Source of the DNA: an uncultured Eubacteriales bacterium
GTDB lineage: Bacteria; Bacillota; Clostridia; Oscillospirales; Oscillospiraceae
Assembly (NCBI GenBank): GCA_900551495.1
Contig: URWG01000009.1
Location: 1 to 23,088 of the forward strand
Length of the DNA stretch: 23,088 nt
Reading direction: 5' to 3'
Made by a program: the position numbers and the translations under genes. Of this stretch, positions 1-6,279 are shown piece by piece. The first letter of the stretch is position 1, and every line of letters starts with the position of its first letter. The notes under the pieces were generated by a model. The model made no database searches, was not told where the DNA came from, and saw only the letters and a program-made list of their open reading frames with translations.

Positions 1-4
1 AAAA

Positions 5-52
5 CTGTTACCTATGTCTCTTCCCTCTCTGTTACCTATGTTACTACCCTAT
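5..52. repeat. Two-copy 24-bp tandem repeat at left edge
   Basis: Two adjacent 24-bp units (5-28 and 29-52) both begin with the same 13 bases, CTGTTACCTATGT, and then diverge slightly. This kind of multiple repeat resembles, from memory, the multiple terminal repeats of IS21-like elements in Firmicutes, in which case the element body would lie left of the window. No transposase is visible here, so this is an inference. A TACAAT hexamer at 52-57 could be a -10 box for the downstream cassette, but I see no convincing -35. Confidence 0.5.
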
Positions 53-116
53 ACAATATGACACAACAACACAGCCTTGACCAAACAAAAACTACTTATG
101 AACGGAGGAAATTCGA

Positions 117-536
117 ATGAAAAAAATTCTCAGTTGCTTACTTGTCCTCGTGATTGTCCTGACACTTTTACAGAGTGTCTCCGCCGCACAGCCCGATACG
201 GTTACCCCCTGCTATACGAACGCAAAGAGCTTATCCGCGTATCTTATGATCGATTCTTCCGGAAGCGCACAGGTTACAATATCCTGCACCGCAAACGCAA
301 ATGTTACCCAAGTTTATGTTGCCACCTATCTCGAAAAAAAGGTCAACGGCGCATGGACACGGGTGGATATTCCCTCGCCGAATGATGTGTGGTCGTACTC
401 GACAACGAGCCGTAAATTTACGAAGCAGTATTCCGCGCAGCTCAGCGGCAGCGGGGAATACCGCGCAGTTGCGACCTTTACCCTGACCGCCGCAACCCGC
501 GAAACCGTCAGCGTTTACAGCTACGCATCCTATTAA
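117..536 (+). CDS. Small secreted protein, DUF6147-like, function unknown
   Basis: This is a 139-residue exported protein with no function I can assign. It opens with a short lysine-bearing N-region and a hydrophobic core (residues 4-22), with a signal peptidase I site expected near SVSAA (about residues 21-24). The mature part of about 115 residues is rich in Thr, Ser, Tyr and Val and looks like a compact all-beta domain. It contains the stretch VATYLEKKVNGAW and ends in YSYASY. This resembles, from memory, the small clostridial secreted proteins grouped as DUF6147, but that is uncertain. A GGAGG ribosome binding site at 102-106 supports the ATG at 117. It is followed 43 nt later by the peptidase gene on the same strand, so the two are probably co-transcribed. 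There is no membrane anchor, so release or wall association is expected. Confidence 0.75.
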   Translation: MKKILSCLLVLVIVLTLLQSVSAAQPDTVTPCYTNAKSLSAYLMIDSSGSAQVTISCTANANVTQVYVATYLEKKVNGAWTRVDIPSPNDVWSYSTTSRKFTKQYSAQLSGSGEYRAVATFTLTAATRETVSVYSYASY

Positions 537-579
537 GGAACTATTTCACTATTATTTCGTCATACTAAAGGAGGTAATT

Positions 580-1575
580 ATGTACGCAAGGAAACTTCTG
601 AAAGCAGTTGGCTTGCTTCTCAGCATTCTGATTGCCGTCAGCTTGTTCCGGTCGCTTCCCATCAATGCTAATGCAGCTTCCGGCACAGTTTATGAAAGAG
701 AGAACAACGATTCCTATTTGCGCGCAGATCGAACCTACGATGATTATGATTCCTATGGGTTGATGAACAGCACAAGTGATGTTGATTACTGGGTTGTCAG
801 TTTCCCGCACGGCGGGCGGGCTAACTTTTATTTGGGCAGAATTCCGTCGGGCAAAAACTACGATATGTATATCTACAGCTCGAACGGAACGTCCCTGCTC
901 AGAAGCTCAACAAATTCGGGCAATACAAGTGAGTTGGTCAGCATGAGTGTTTCCGCAAATACAAACTACTACATCAAGATAAAATCGGCAAGCGGCTGCT
1001 CCACAACCTCGTATTATCTTTTCCGTGCAAGGGCTTACCCGTCTAAAACGCTTCAAGTTCCGCTCTATGCGCAGCAAACGGGCGATACTTGCGGACCGGC
1101 AAGCGGAAGAATGGTACTCGGTTACTACGGTATCAGTGTTACAGAGGGCGATTATATTATCAAGGCTAACGAAATCATCGAAAAGAATAAAGACCCACAA
1201 GCGGACTATACTTATGTTTGGGTCAATACCAGTACGATCAATTCTTATCTCAGTGCAAACGGCAAAAGTACTAGATACAAGTGGAAGGAACTTAACGATT
1301 ATAGTTTAGACAATTTTAGCAATATTATACTACGCAATATAATCAATGACCACCCTGTACAAATACCGATGAAATTTAGCTCAAATGCCTACTTTCCTTA
1401 TAGCACAGGAGGACATTACATGGTAATAAAGGGATTAGAGTACAATTCATCCACATCTGCATACAATATCATTTTGAACGATCCGAATGGTGCCAATGAA
1501 TTCACTGTTCCGATCGGGAACATTCAAAGCTACAGTAAGGCACATTCCGGTTTAATAATTTGTGTAAATGATTGA
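580..1575 (+). CDS. Secreted C39-like cysteine peptidase with PPC-like domain
   Basis: This is a 331-residue predicted extracellular cysteine peptidase. The signal peptide has a hydrophobic core at residues 9-23 and a likely cleavage after ANA at residue 32. Residues 37-150 resemble a bacterial pre-peptidase C-terminal (PPC) beta-sandwich (DVDYWVVSF, NYYIKI). Residues 157-329 match a peptidase C39-like (C39_2) papain-type fold. The apparent catalytic residues are Cys171 in GDTCGPAS, His279 in GGHYMVIKG and Asp301 in LNDPNG, with Gln165/166 as possible oxyanion-hole residues. An AGGAGG at 569-574 supports the ATG. The gene is strikingly AT-rich (two sampled 60-base lines are 32-33% GC), unlike the minus-strand genes, which suggests acquisition by transfer. 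No ABC transporter or bacteriocin precursor is present, so bacteriocin-leader processing is unlikely. The substrate is unknown. The lipoprotein gene follows 32 nt downstream. Confidence 0.85.
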   Translation: MYARKLLKAVGLLLSILIAVSLFRSLPINANAASGTVYERENNDSYLRADRTYDDYDSYGLMNSTSDVDYWVVSFPHGGRANFYLGRIPSGKNYDMYIYSSNGTSLLRSSTNSGNTSELVSMSVSANTNYYIKIKSASGCSTTSYYLFRARAYPSKTLQVPLYAQQTGDTCGPASGRMVLGYYGISVTEGDYIIKANEIIEKNKDPQADYTYVWVNTSTINSYLSANGKSTRYKWKELNDYSLDNFSNIILRNIINDHPVQIPMKFSSNAYFPYSTGGHYMVIKGLEYNSSTSAYNIILNDPNGANEFTVPIGNIQSYSKAHSGLIICVND

Positions 1576-1607
1576 CCAAAAGCAGAACGATGAAAGGAGC
1601 ATTTAAG

Positions 1608-2732
1608 ATGAAAAAACGACTGATTTACCTTTTGATGGTTACCGTAGTTGCACTTTTGTGTGCTTGCGCAGTTGGTGAGACCGAAGATTATAATAATAGC
1701 GGCGTCTATCAGAGCGACCAGTCCACAATGCAGGCACCTGCGACCGAGGACCCCACCGATGCACCTACAGAGGTCAAGGATATTCCGGAACTCAGTTTTA
1801 TCCCGCGCTACGGAATTTTTGGCGAGAGAAGCGAGATAATGCTGCTCGATAACAATGAGCTTGCAACGCTCCAAAAGGAAGAAGCAGCGGAAGAACTTGG
1901 AAGCTATCCCGTCTTTGAAAACCTATATTCTTATGACCCCTACGGATTGAATTTTGAAATCACCACGGAATTGATCTCGCAGGAGATTGCATACGGTAGA
2001 TCTTTCTTGACGGGTTATTATGGTGCCGAGGCTGATTACAACTTTACGTACGACGAAAGCGTCGCGCCCCACATTGTTTCGTATCAGGACGACGAGCTTT
2101 CCGTGGTCGTAAACCCGTGGCAGATCAGCGTGAGACTGAAAAATGGATATTCTGGTCCGTGCGATGTCGAAACGCTCATGCAGCTTCCGCTGGTCCAGTC
2201 TGCTATGGAATGGAAGGAAATTCAAAACGCTGAAGTGAGCGACATTGAAACTGAATTCGGAGGCATATCGCATACATTCATTATCTCTGAGCATCGGGAT
2301 GACCCGGTTGAACAGTTGATTGAAAAGAGCTTTAAAGCAATCAGTGTTGACCACTACGATGATGAGGGCATCTTGAACATATTCATTCAGCTTCCGCACG
2401 CAACCGAAACAGAGGAAAGAGTGACCGCAGCGTCCGCGACGGCTTTTGATGCCTTTTTAGCACAAGCTTTCCCAAATGATATGCCGAGCGAATATGTGAC
2501 AGAAATATTCTATAGCAGTAAAGTAACCAACGGGAAATATGTTCCCTGTTATCGTATCTACATTCCTGAACCGGATTATCCGAACGCCGAGGGTCAGACC
2601 GCCTGCTCTGTGATCGAGGTCACAACAGCGGAGGTCATGGCAGCGGATGAGGACACTTCCGAAGTTTCGGTCATTCAGCCTCCAACCATTATCGAGCCGA
2701 TTGAGATTGAAGAAACCGAACCTATCGACTGA
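1608..2732 (+). CDS. Exported lipoprotein of unknown function
   Basis: This 374-residue protein carries a lipoprotein signal: a KKR N-region, a hydrophobic stretch (residues 5-17) and a lipobox-like LCAC with Cys20 as the probable lipidated residue. Cys18 is an alternative. A linker rich in Thr, Asp, Pro and Glu (about residues 25-55) follows, then a mixed alpha/beta body with no motif I recognise. The C-terminus is acidic and Pro/Glu-rich. I prefer the ATG at 1608 over the upstream in-frame TTG at 1572, because AAAGGAG at 1593-1599 is correctly spaced for 1608 and the signal peptide then starts at residue 1. It is the last gene of the plus-strand exported cassette and converges on the rpsA end of the minus-strand operon. 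It could be a surface sensor or a binding or immunity partner of the peptidase, but nothing in the sequence proves it. Confidence 0.8.
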   Translation: MKKRLIYLLMVTVVALLCACAVGETEDYNNSGVYQSDQSTMQAPATEDPTDAPTEVKDIPELSFIPRYGIFGERSEIMLLDNNELATLQKEEAAEELGSYPVFENLYSYDPYGLNFEITTELISQEIAYGRSFLTGYYGAEADYNFTYDESVAPHIVSYQDDELSVVVNPWQISVRLKNGYSGPCDVETLMQLPLVQSAMEWKEIQNAEVSDIETEFGGISHTFIISEHRDDPVEQLIEKSFKAISVDHYDDEGILNIFIQLPHATETEERVTAASATAFDAFLAQAFPNDMPSEYVTEIFYSSKVTNGKYVPCYRIYIPEPDYPNAEGQTACSVIEVTTAEVMAADEDTSEVSVIQPPTIIEPIEIEETEPID

Positions 2733-2906
2733 CCATGCCGCTGGAAGTAGTGCGCCCCTCCCAGACTGCTGTCCATCTCTGCTTTTGAGGGGAATTAGGC
2801 TCGTCAGATGATCCCAACTTCTATTGAATTCGAATTGCAGCCATCGTCCTAAGCGTTAAGTTGGCTGCGCACAGTGGTGCCGACACTTCACCGGTGCGAA
2901 TATCTG
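2733..2906. other. Non-coding stretch between convergent units
   Basis: I see no supported gene here. A 7-bp inverted repeat (GCAGCCA at 2837-2843, TGGCTGC at 2862-2868) could form a long-looped stem. CCCCTC (2755-2760) and GAGGGG (2787-2792) are also complementary. Neither is followed by a U-run, so neither is a clear terminator. Upstream of position 2733 the plus cassette ends without an obvious terminator of its own. Confidence 0.5.
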
Positions 2907-2946
2907 TACCGCTTTCGGCGGGGTGAGGGCACCCCGCCCTACGGTA
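2907..2946. repeat. REP-like GC-rich hairpin after the plus-strand cassette
   Basis: A nine-bp perfect stem (GGCGGGGTG at 2917-2925, CACCCCGCC at 2930-2938) closes on a 4-nt loop. It is flanked by a second complementary pair, TACCG (2907-2911) and CGGTA (2942-2946). The right arm contains GCCCTACGGT, which recurs in the hairpin at 22844-22872. That recurrence suggests a dispersed palindromic element rather than a single-use structure. It may also stop or stabilise the lipoprotein transcript, although no U-tract follows. Confidence 0.55.
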
Positions 2947-2983
2947 TTGACGTTATTGCTGTTTGCTCCATAGGCGTTTGATA

Positions 2984-3021
2984 AAGCAAAAAGCCGCCCC
3001 CTGCGAAATGCAGGAGGCAGC
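2984..3021 (-). terminator. Rho-independent terminator of the ispH-rpsA operon
   Basis: Read on the minus strand, a 12-bp stem (3021-3010 pairing with 3004-2993) closes over a 5-nt loop and is followed by TTTTTGCTTT. Two of the pairs are G-U. On the plus strand the same positions become C-A mismatches, so the structure is strong only in the minus-strand transcript. It lies 22 nt beyond the rpsA stop. Confidence 0.85.
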
Positions 3022-3042
3022 TTGTTTTATACTGCTGTGAAA

Positions 3043-4995
3043 TCAGGCTTCCTCTTCCTCTTCGGCGGGAGCTTCCGGCTCAAGCAAAGCGCGGACAGAG
3101 AGGGAGATGCGCTTGCGCTCGGTGTCGATGTCGATGATCTTCGCCTCGACCTCCTGACCCTCGCTCAGAGCGTCGGAGACCTTCTCAACGCGATGGTCGG
3201 AAACCTGAGAAATGTGGATCAAGCCGTCAACGCCGGGAAGGATCTCGGCAAAGGCACCGAAATCGACAATCTTCACGATCTTGACCAACGCGGTGTCGCC
3301 GACGGAATACTTCGCGCAGAATTGGTTCCACGGATTCATCTCGGCGGTCTTATAGCCGAGGGAGATCTTCTTCTTCTCCGGATCGAACTTAATAACATAG
3401 ACATCGATGGGATCGCCGACCTTGACAACCTCGTCGGGCGTCTTGATACGACCCCAGGACAGCTCGGAGATATGGACCATGCCGTCCACGCCGCCGATGT
3501 CAACGAACGCGCCGTAGCTGGTCAGGGACTTGACGACGCCGTGATACTTCTTGCCGACCTCAATCTCGCTCCAGATCTTCTCGATGGCAGCCTTGCGGGC
3601 TTCGCTGTTGACCGCACGGATGGAGCCGACAACGCGGCGACGGGCACGGTTGAACTCGGTAATCTTCAGCTTGACGGTCTGACCCTTCAGCTCGCCGAGA
3701 TCGCCGCCCTTTGCAATACCGGTCTGGGAAGCGGGGATGAACACGCGAACGCCCTTGACGTTGGCAACGACGCCGCCCTTGTTTTCTTCGGTGATAACGC
3801 CTTCGACGACGGTCTTGTTCTCACAAGCGGCCTCGACGTCGTCCCAAACCTTCATGCCCTCGAGCTTCTTGCGGCTGAGCTGGACGGTGCCCTCCTGATC
3901 GTTGACGCGAACGACAAAAACCTCGATCTCGTCGCCGACATGGAGAATGTCCTCGGGCTTTACGTTGGGGTCTGCGCTTACTTCGTCATACGGGATGTAG
4001 CCGGCATGCTTTGTGCCAAGGTCAACCTGAATCTCGGTAGAGCCGATTGCCGTAACGGTGCCAAGAACCTTATCTCCTGTATTCAAAGTCTTGATGGAGT
4101 TTTCGAGCATTTCCTCAAAGCTCTCCTCAACTGCATCAACATTAGTAGTAATTTCGCTCATAGTCTTTTTGACCTCCTTTATAATCCACGCGGGCGTAGA
4201 AGCACCCGCAGTGATGCCGACCGTAGCAATACCGCCGAACAGGGACTTGTCCACATCCCGCGCGGAATCCACCGGCATGACGAGCGGGCAATGCTCGCGG
4301 CAGATGTGGGCGAGACGGGCGGTGTTGGAGCTGGTCGCGTCGCCGACGACCAGCATTGCGTCACATTCCGAAGCCAATTCGGCAGCCTCGGACTGACGAT
4401 TCTCAGTTGCTCTGCATATTGTATCAAAGATTTCGTGATTTGTACACACTTTTTTTATTAAATTCTTGCAAGTTTCCCATAAAAATTGCGTGCTTGTCGT
4501 CTGCGATACGACTGCGACGGGCATTTGTGCGTGAGCGGCGGACTCGTTCAGCCACGCCTCCAATGCCTCGGGGTCGGGGAACACAAGCGGGTGGGTACAC
4601 CAGCCCGCGATTGCGACGACCTCGGGGTGGGCCGGCGTGCCGATGATAACGGGTTGCCTCCCCTGCTCCTCTGCGGCGGCGACCAGCTTGTGAATCCGCT
4701 TTACCGAGGGACAGGTTGCGTCGATCATGGTCAGGTCGCGCTTTTTCAGCGCCTCATATGCTGCCCGTGGGATGCCGTGGGAACGGATGATGACGGTCGC
4801 GCCGTCGGGAATTTCGTCGATGGAGGCAACGGTCCTGACGCCGCGCTCCTCAAAGGAATGCACAAGATGGCGGTTGTGTGCGATCGGTCCGAGCGTGACG
4901 ACCTGCTTCCCCGCGTCCACCGCCTGCTCGACCAGATCGACCGCGCGGTTCACGCCGTAGCAGAAGCCCGCGCTTTTTGCAACAAGGACCTTCAC
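3043..4995 (-). CDS. ispH/rpsA: IspH (HMBPP reductase) - ribosomal protein S1 fusion
   Basis: This 650-residue bifunctional protein joins two domains. Residues 1-280 are 4-hydroxy-3-methylbut-2-enyl diphosphate reductase, the last enzyme of the MEP isoprenoid pathway. The three [4Fe-4S] ligands are Cys12, Cys95 and Cys194. Substrate-site residues are recognisable: His40, His73, His123, Glu125, Ser222-Asn224 and Ser266. Residues 305-634 hold four S1 RNA-binding repeats (about 306-376, 394-461, 480-548, 565-634), followed by an acidic Glu-rich tail. Fusions of this kind are known in Clostridia. The start is GTG, overlapping the plsC stop as GTGA, which implies translational coupling. A strong internal Shine-Dalgarno (4172-4180) precedes Met279, just where IspH ends, so a separate S1 protein of 372 residues may also be made. 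This is the last gene of the operon. Confidence 0.95.
   Translation of the reverse strand: MKVLVAKSAGFCYGVNRAVDLVEQAVDAGKQVVTLGPIAHNRHLVHSFEERGVRTVASIDEIPDGATVIIRSHGIPRAAYEALKKRDLTMIDATCPSVKRIHKLVAAAEEQGRQPVIIGTPAHPEVVAIAGWCTHPLVFPDPEALEAWLNESAAHAQMPVAVVSQTTSTQFLWETCKNLIKKVCTNHEIFDTICRATENRQSEAAELASECDAMLVVGDATSSNTARLAHICREHCPLVMPVDSARDVDKSLFGGIATVGITAGASTPAWIIKEVKKTMSEITTNVDAVEESFEEMLENSIKTLNTGDKVLGTVTAIGSTEIQVDLGTKHAGYIPYDEVSADPNVKPEDILHVGDEIEVFVVRVNDQEGTVQLSRKKLEGMKVWDDVEAACENKTVVEGVITEENKGGVVANVKGVRVFIPASQTGIAKGGDLGELKGQTVKLKITEFNRARRRVVGSIRAVNSEARKAAIEKIWSEIEVGKKYHGVVKSLTSYGAFVDIGGVDGMVHISELSWGRIKTPDEVVKVGDPIDVYVIKFDPEKKKISLGYKTAEMNPWNQFCAKYSVGDTALVKIVKIVDFGAFAEILPGVDGLIHISQVSDHRVEKVSDALSEGQEVEAKIIDIDTERKRISLSVRALLEPEAPAEEEEEA
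4172..4180 (-). promoter_or_regulatory. Internal Shine-Dalgarno at the IspH/S1 boundary
   Basis: On the minus strand the nonamer AAAGGAGGT lies inside the fusion gene, 11 nt before an in-frame ATG (4161-4159, Met279). The ATG falls in the linker between the IspH fold and the first S1 repeat. Initiation there would yield free S1. The bases also encode a Lys-Glu-Val segment, so the match could partly reflect protein coding. Confidence 0.5.
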
Positions 4996-5597
4996 CGCTT
5001 TTCACCCAAGGCATAGATGGCAGCCATCAGCTCCGCCGTAGCGCCGTCCAGCTCCTCCGTTGTTGCCCGCCGTCCCGCAAAGGGAAAGGTCATCGGCTCG
5101 CCGAAAACGAGGTCGATCGGACCGAAAAAGCGTTTTTTTGCCGTCAGATAAATCGGAACGACGGGAACGTTCTGCCGCGCGGCAAGCATCACCGCGCCGT
5201 TATGCGGGTGGACCTCCTTGCCCTCGCGCATCCGCGTGCCCTCGGGGAAGATCAGCACCTTGTTTCCGTCGCGCAGGGTATGCATCGCCGTTTGAAGGGC
5301 AGCAATGTCGCTCTTGCCGCGATCTACGGAAAACGCGCCGAGCCGTCGGTACAGGTACCAAAGCGGCTTGATCTCGGAAAGCTCCTTTTTCGCCATTGTT
5401 CGCGGAAGCTCGTCGAAATTGCCGCCGATAATGACCCAAATCGGATCGGAAAACGAGCTGTGATTGCAGCAGAGCATCGCCGCGCCCTGCGGCAGATTTT
5501 CCCGTCCGCGAACGCGGATCACGGGATGCGCAATATGAAACAGGACATTCAAAACACCGCGAAACGCGCGATATTCCCAATGAGGCATGATCTTCAT
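4992..5597 (-). CDS. plsC: 1-acyl-sn-glycerol-3-phosphate acyltransferase (PlsC)
   Basis: This 201-residue membrane-associated acyltransferase makes phosphatidic acid from lysophosphatidic acid in phospholipid synthesis. The catalytic H-x4-D motif is His46-Asp51 (NHSSFSD), and the substrate-binding FPEGTR is at 117-122. The length is typical of compact Firmicute PlsC enzymes. I place the start at the ATG at 5597, which overlaps the cmk stop as ATGA. A TTG at 5615 is in frame but lies inside cmk and would add six unneeded residues. A GGGAG-type ribosome site sits about 10 nt upstream within cmk. The 3' end overlaps the ispH start by 4 nt. The cmk-plsC-ispH/rpsA order is a familiar clostridial arrangement. 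Exact acyl-donor preference cannot be read from sequence. Confidence 0.92.
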   Translation of the reverse strand: MKIMPHWEYRAFRGVLNVLFHIAHPVIRVRGRENLPQGAAMLCCNHSSFSDPIWVIIGGNFDELPRTMAKKELSEIKPLWYLYRRLGAFSVDRGKSDIAALQTAMHTLRDGNKVLIFPEGTRMREGKEVHPHNGAVMLAARQNVPVVPIYLTAKKRFFGPIDLVFGEPMTFPFAGRRATTEELDGATAELMAAIYALGEKR

Positions 5598-6274
5598 AGC
5601 TTGATTCTCTCCCAAATAACGCGGACGACCGCATCAACACTCTCCTCCGGCGACAGCTCGGAGGTATCCACCAAAACGGCGTCGGGCGCCTGCTTCAGCG
5701 GTGCAATGGGGCGTTCGGTATCGCGGCGGTCGCGCTCGATCATATCGGCAAGGACCGTCTCATATGTATCCGACACCGATTTTGACTGTAGCTCCAGATA
5801 GCGGCGCTTTGCACGGACCTCCGCCGAGGCGGTCAGGAAGATTTTCACATCGGCGTTCGGCAGCACGACCGTCCCGATGTCGCGCCCGTCCATCACGACG
5901 CTGTGCGTCCGTGCGATCTCACGCTGCGTATTGAGCAGGAACGCGCGGACCTCGGGGATCGCGGCGCTGACGGAGGCATAGGTCGAGATCTCCGGCTGAC
6001 GGATTAGGTCGGTGACGTCGCGCCCGTTGAGCTGCATATGCTGCAAGCCGTTTTCCCAACGCAGCGAGACAGCCAGCTTCGGCAAAAGCGCCGCGATCGA
6101 GGTCGTATCGGTAAGCGCGATCCCTTCGGAAAACGCCGCGTAGCCGACCGTCCGATAGATCGCACCGGTATCCACATAAACAAATTGCAGGCGCTGCGCT
6201 GCTTGGCGGGCGATGGTGCTTTTTCCCGCGCCCGCAGGTCCGTCGATGGCAACGCTGTAATATTTCTGTTCCAT
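5594..6274 (-). CDS. cmk: (d)CMP kinase
   Basis: This 226-residue cytidylate kinase phosphorylates CMP and dCMP with ATP in pyrimidine nucleotide salvage and synthesis. The P-loop is GPAGAGKST at residues 12-20. VDTGAIYR (34-41) and DGRDIGT (129-135) belong to the nucleotide-binding and CMP-binding regions. The arginine-rich RDRRDTERP segment forms the lid. The length matches bacterial Cmk. The ATG follows the flavoprotein stop by 5 nt, and its ribosome site (CAGGAG) overlaps that upstream stop codon. It overlaps plsC by 4 nt downstream. No unusual residues are seen. Confidence 0.95.
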   Translation of the reverse strand: MEQKYYSVAIDGPAGAGKSTIARQAAQRLQFVYVDTGAIYRTVGYAAFSEGIALTDTTSIAALLPKLAVSLRWENGLQHMQLNGRDVTDLIRQPEISTYASVSAAIPEVRAFLLNTQREIARTHSVVMDGRDIGTVVLPNADVKIFLTASAEVRAKRRYLELQSKSVSDTYETVLADMIERDRRDTERPIAPLKQAPDAVLVDTSELSPEESVDAVVRVIWERIKL

Positions 6275-6279
6275 CTCTG

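Noticed and set aside
5..52. Possible CRISPR fragment
   Set aside because: Only two directly abutting units with no spacers, and no cas genes nearby.
77..385. 102-residue plus-strand frame overlapping the first secreted protein
   Set aside because: It has a rare start, lacks a ribosome site and has Arg/Cys-rich shadow composition. The other frame has a signal peptide and GGAGG.
580..1575. Bacteriocin-maturation system based on the C39 domain
   Set aside because: No ABC transporter, double-glycine precursor or immunity gene is visible, and the peptidase carries its own signal peptide.
2837..2868. Integron attC-like site suggested by the GCAGCCA/TGGCTGC pair and a nearby GTTAAG
   Set aside because: The paired R/L box layout is missing, there is no integrase or gene-cassette array, and a chance 7-bp inverted repeat explains it.
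3022..4461. 479-residue plus-strand reading frame opposite ispH-rpsA
   Set aside because: Antisense shadow of the S1 repeats. It begins across the terminator and has no ribosome site.
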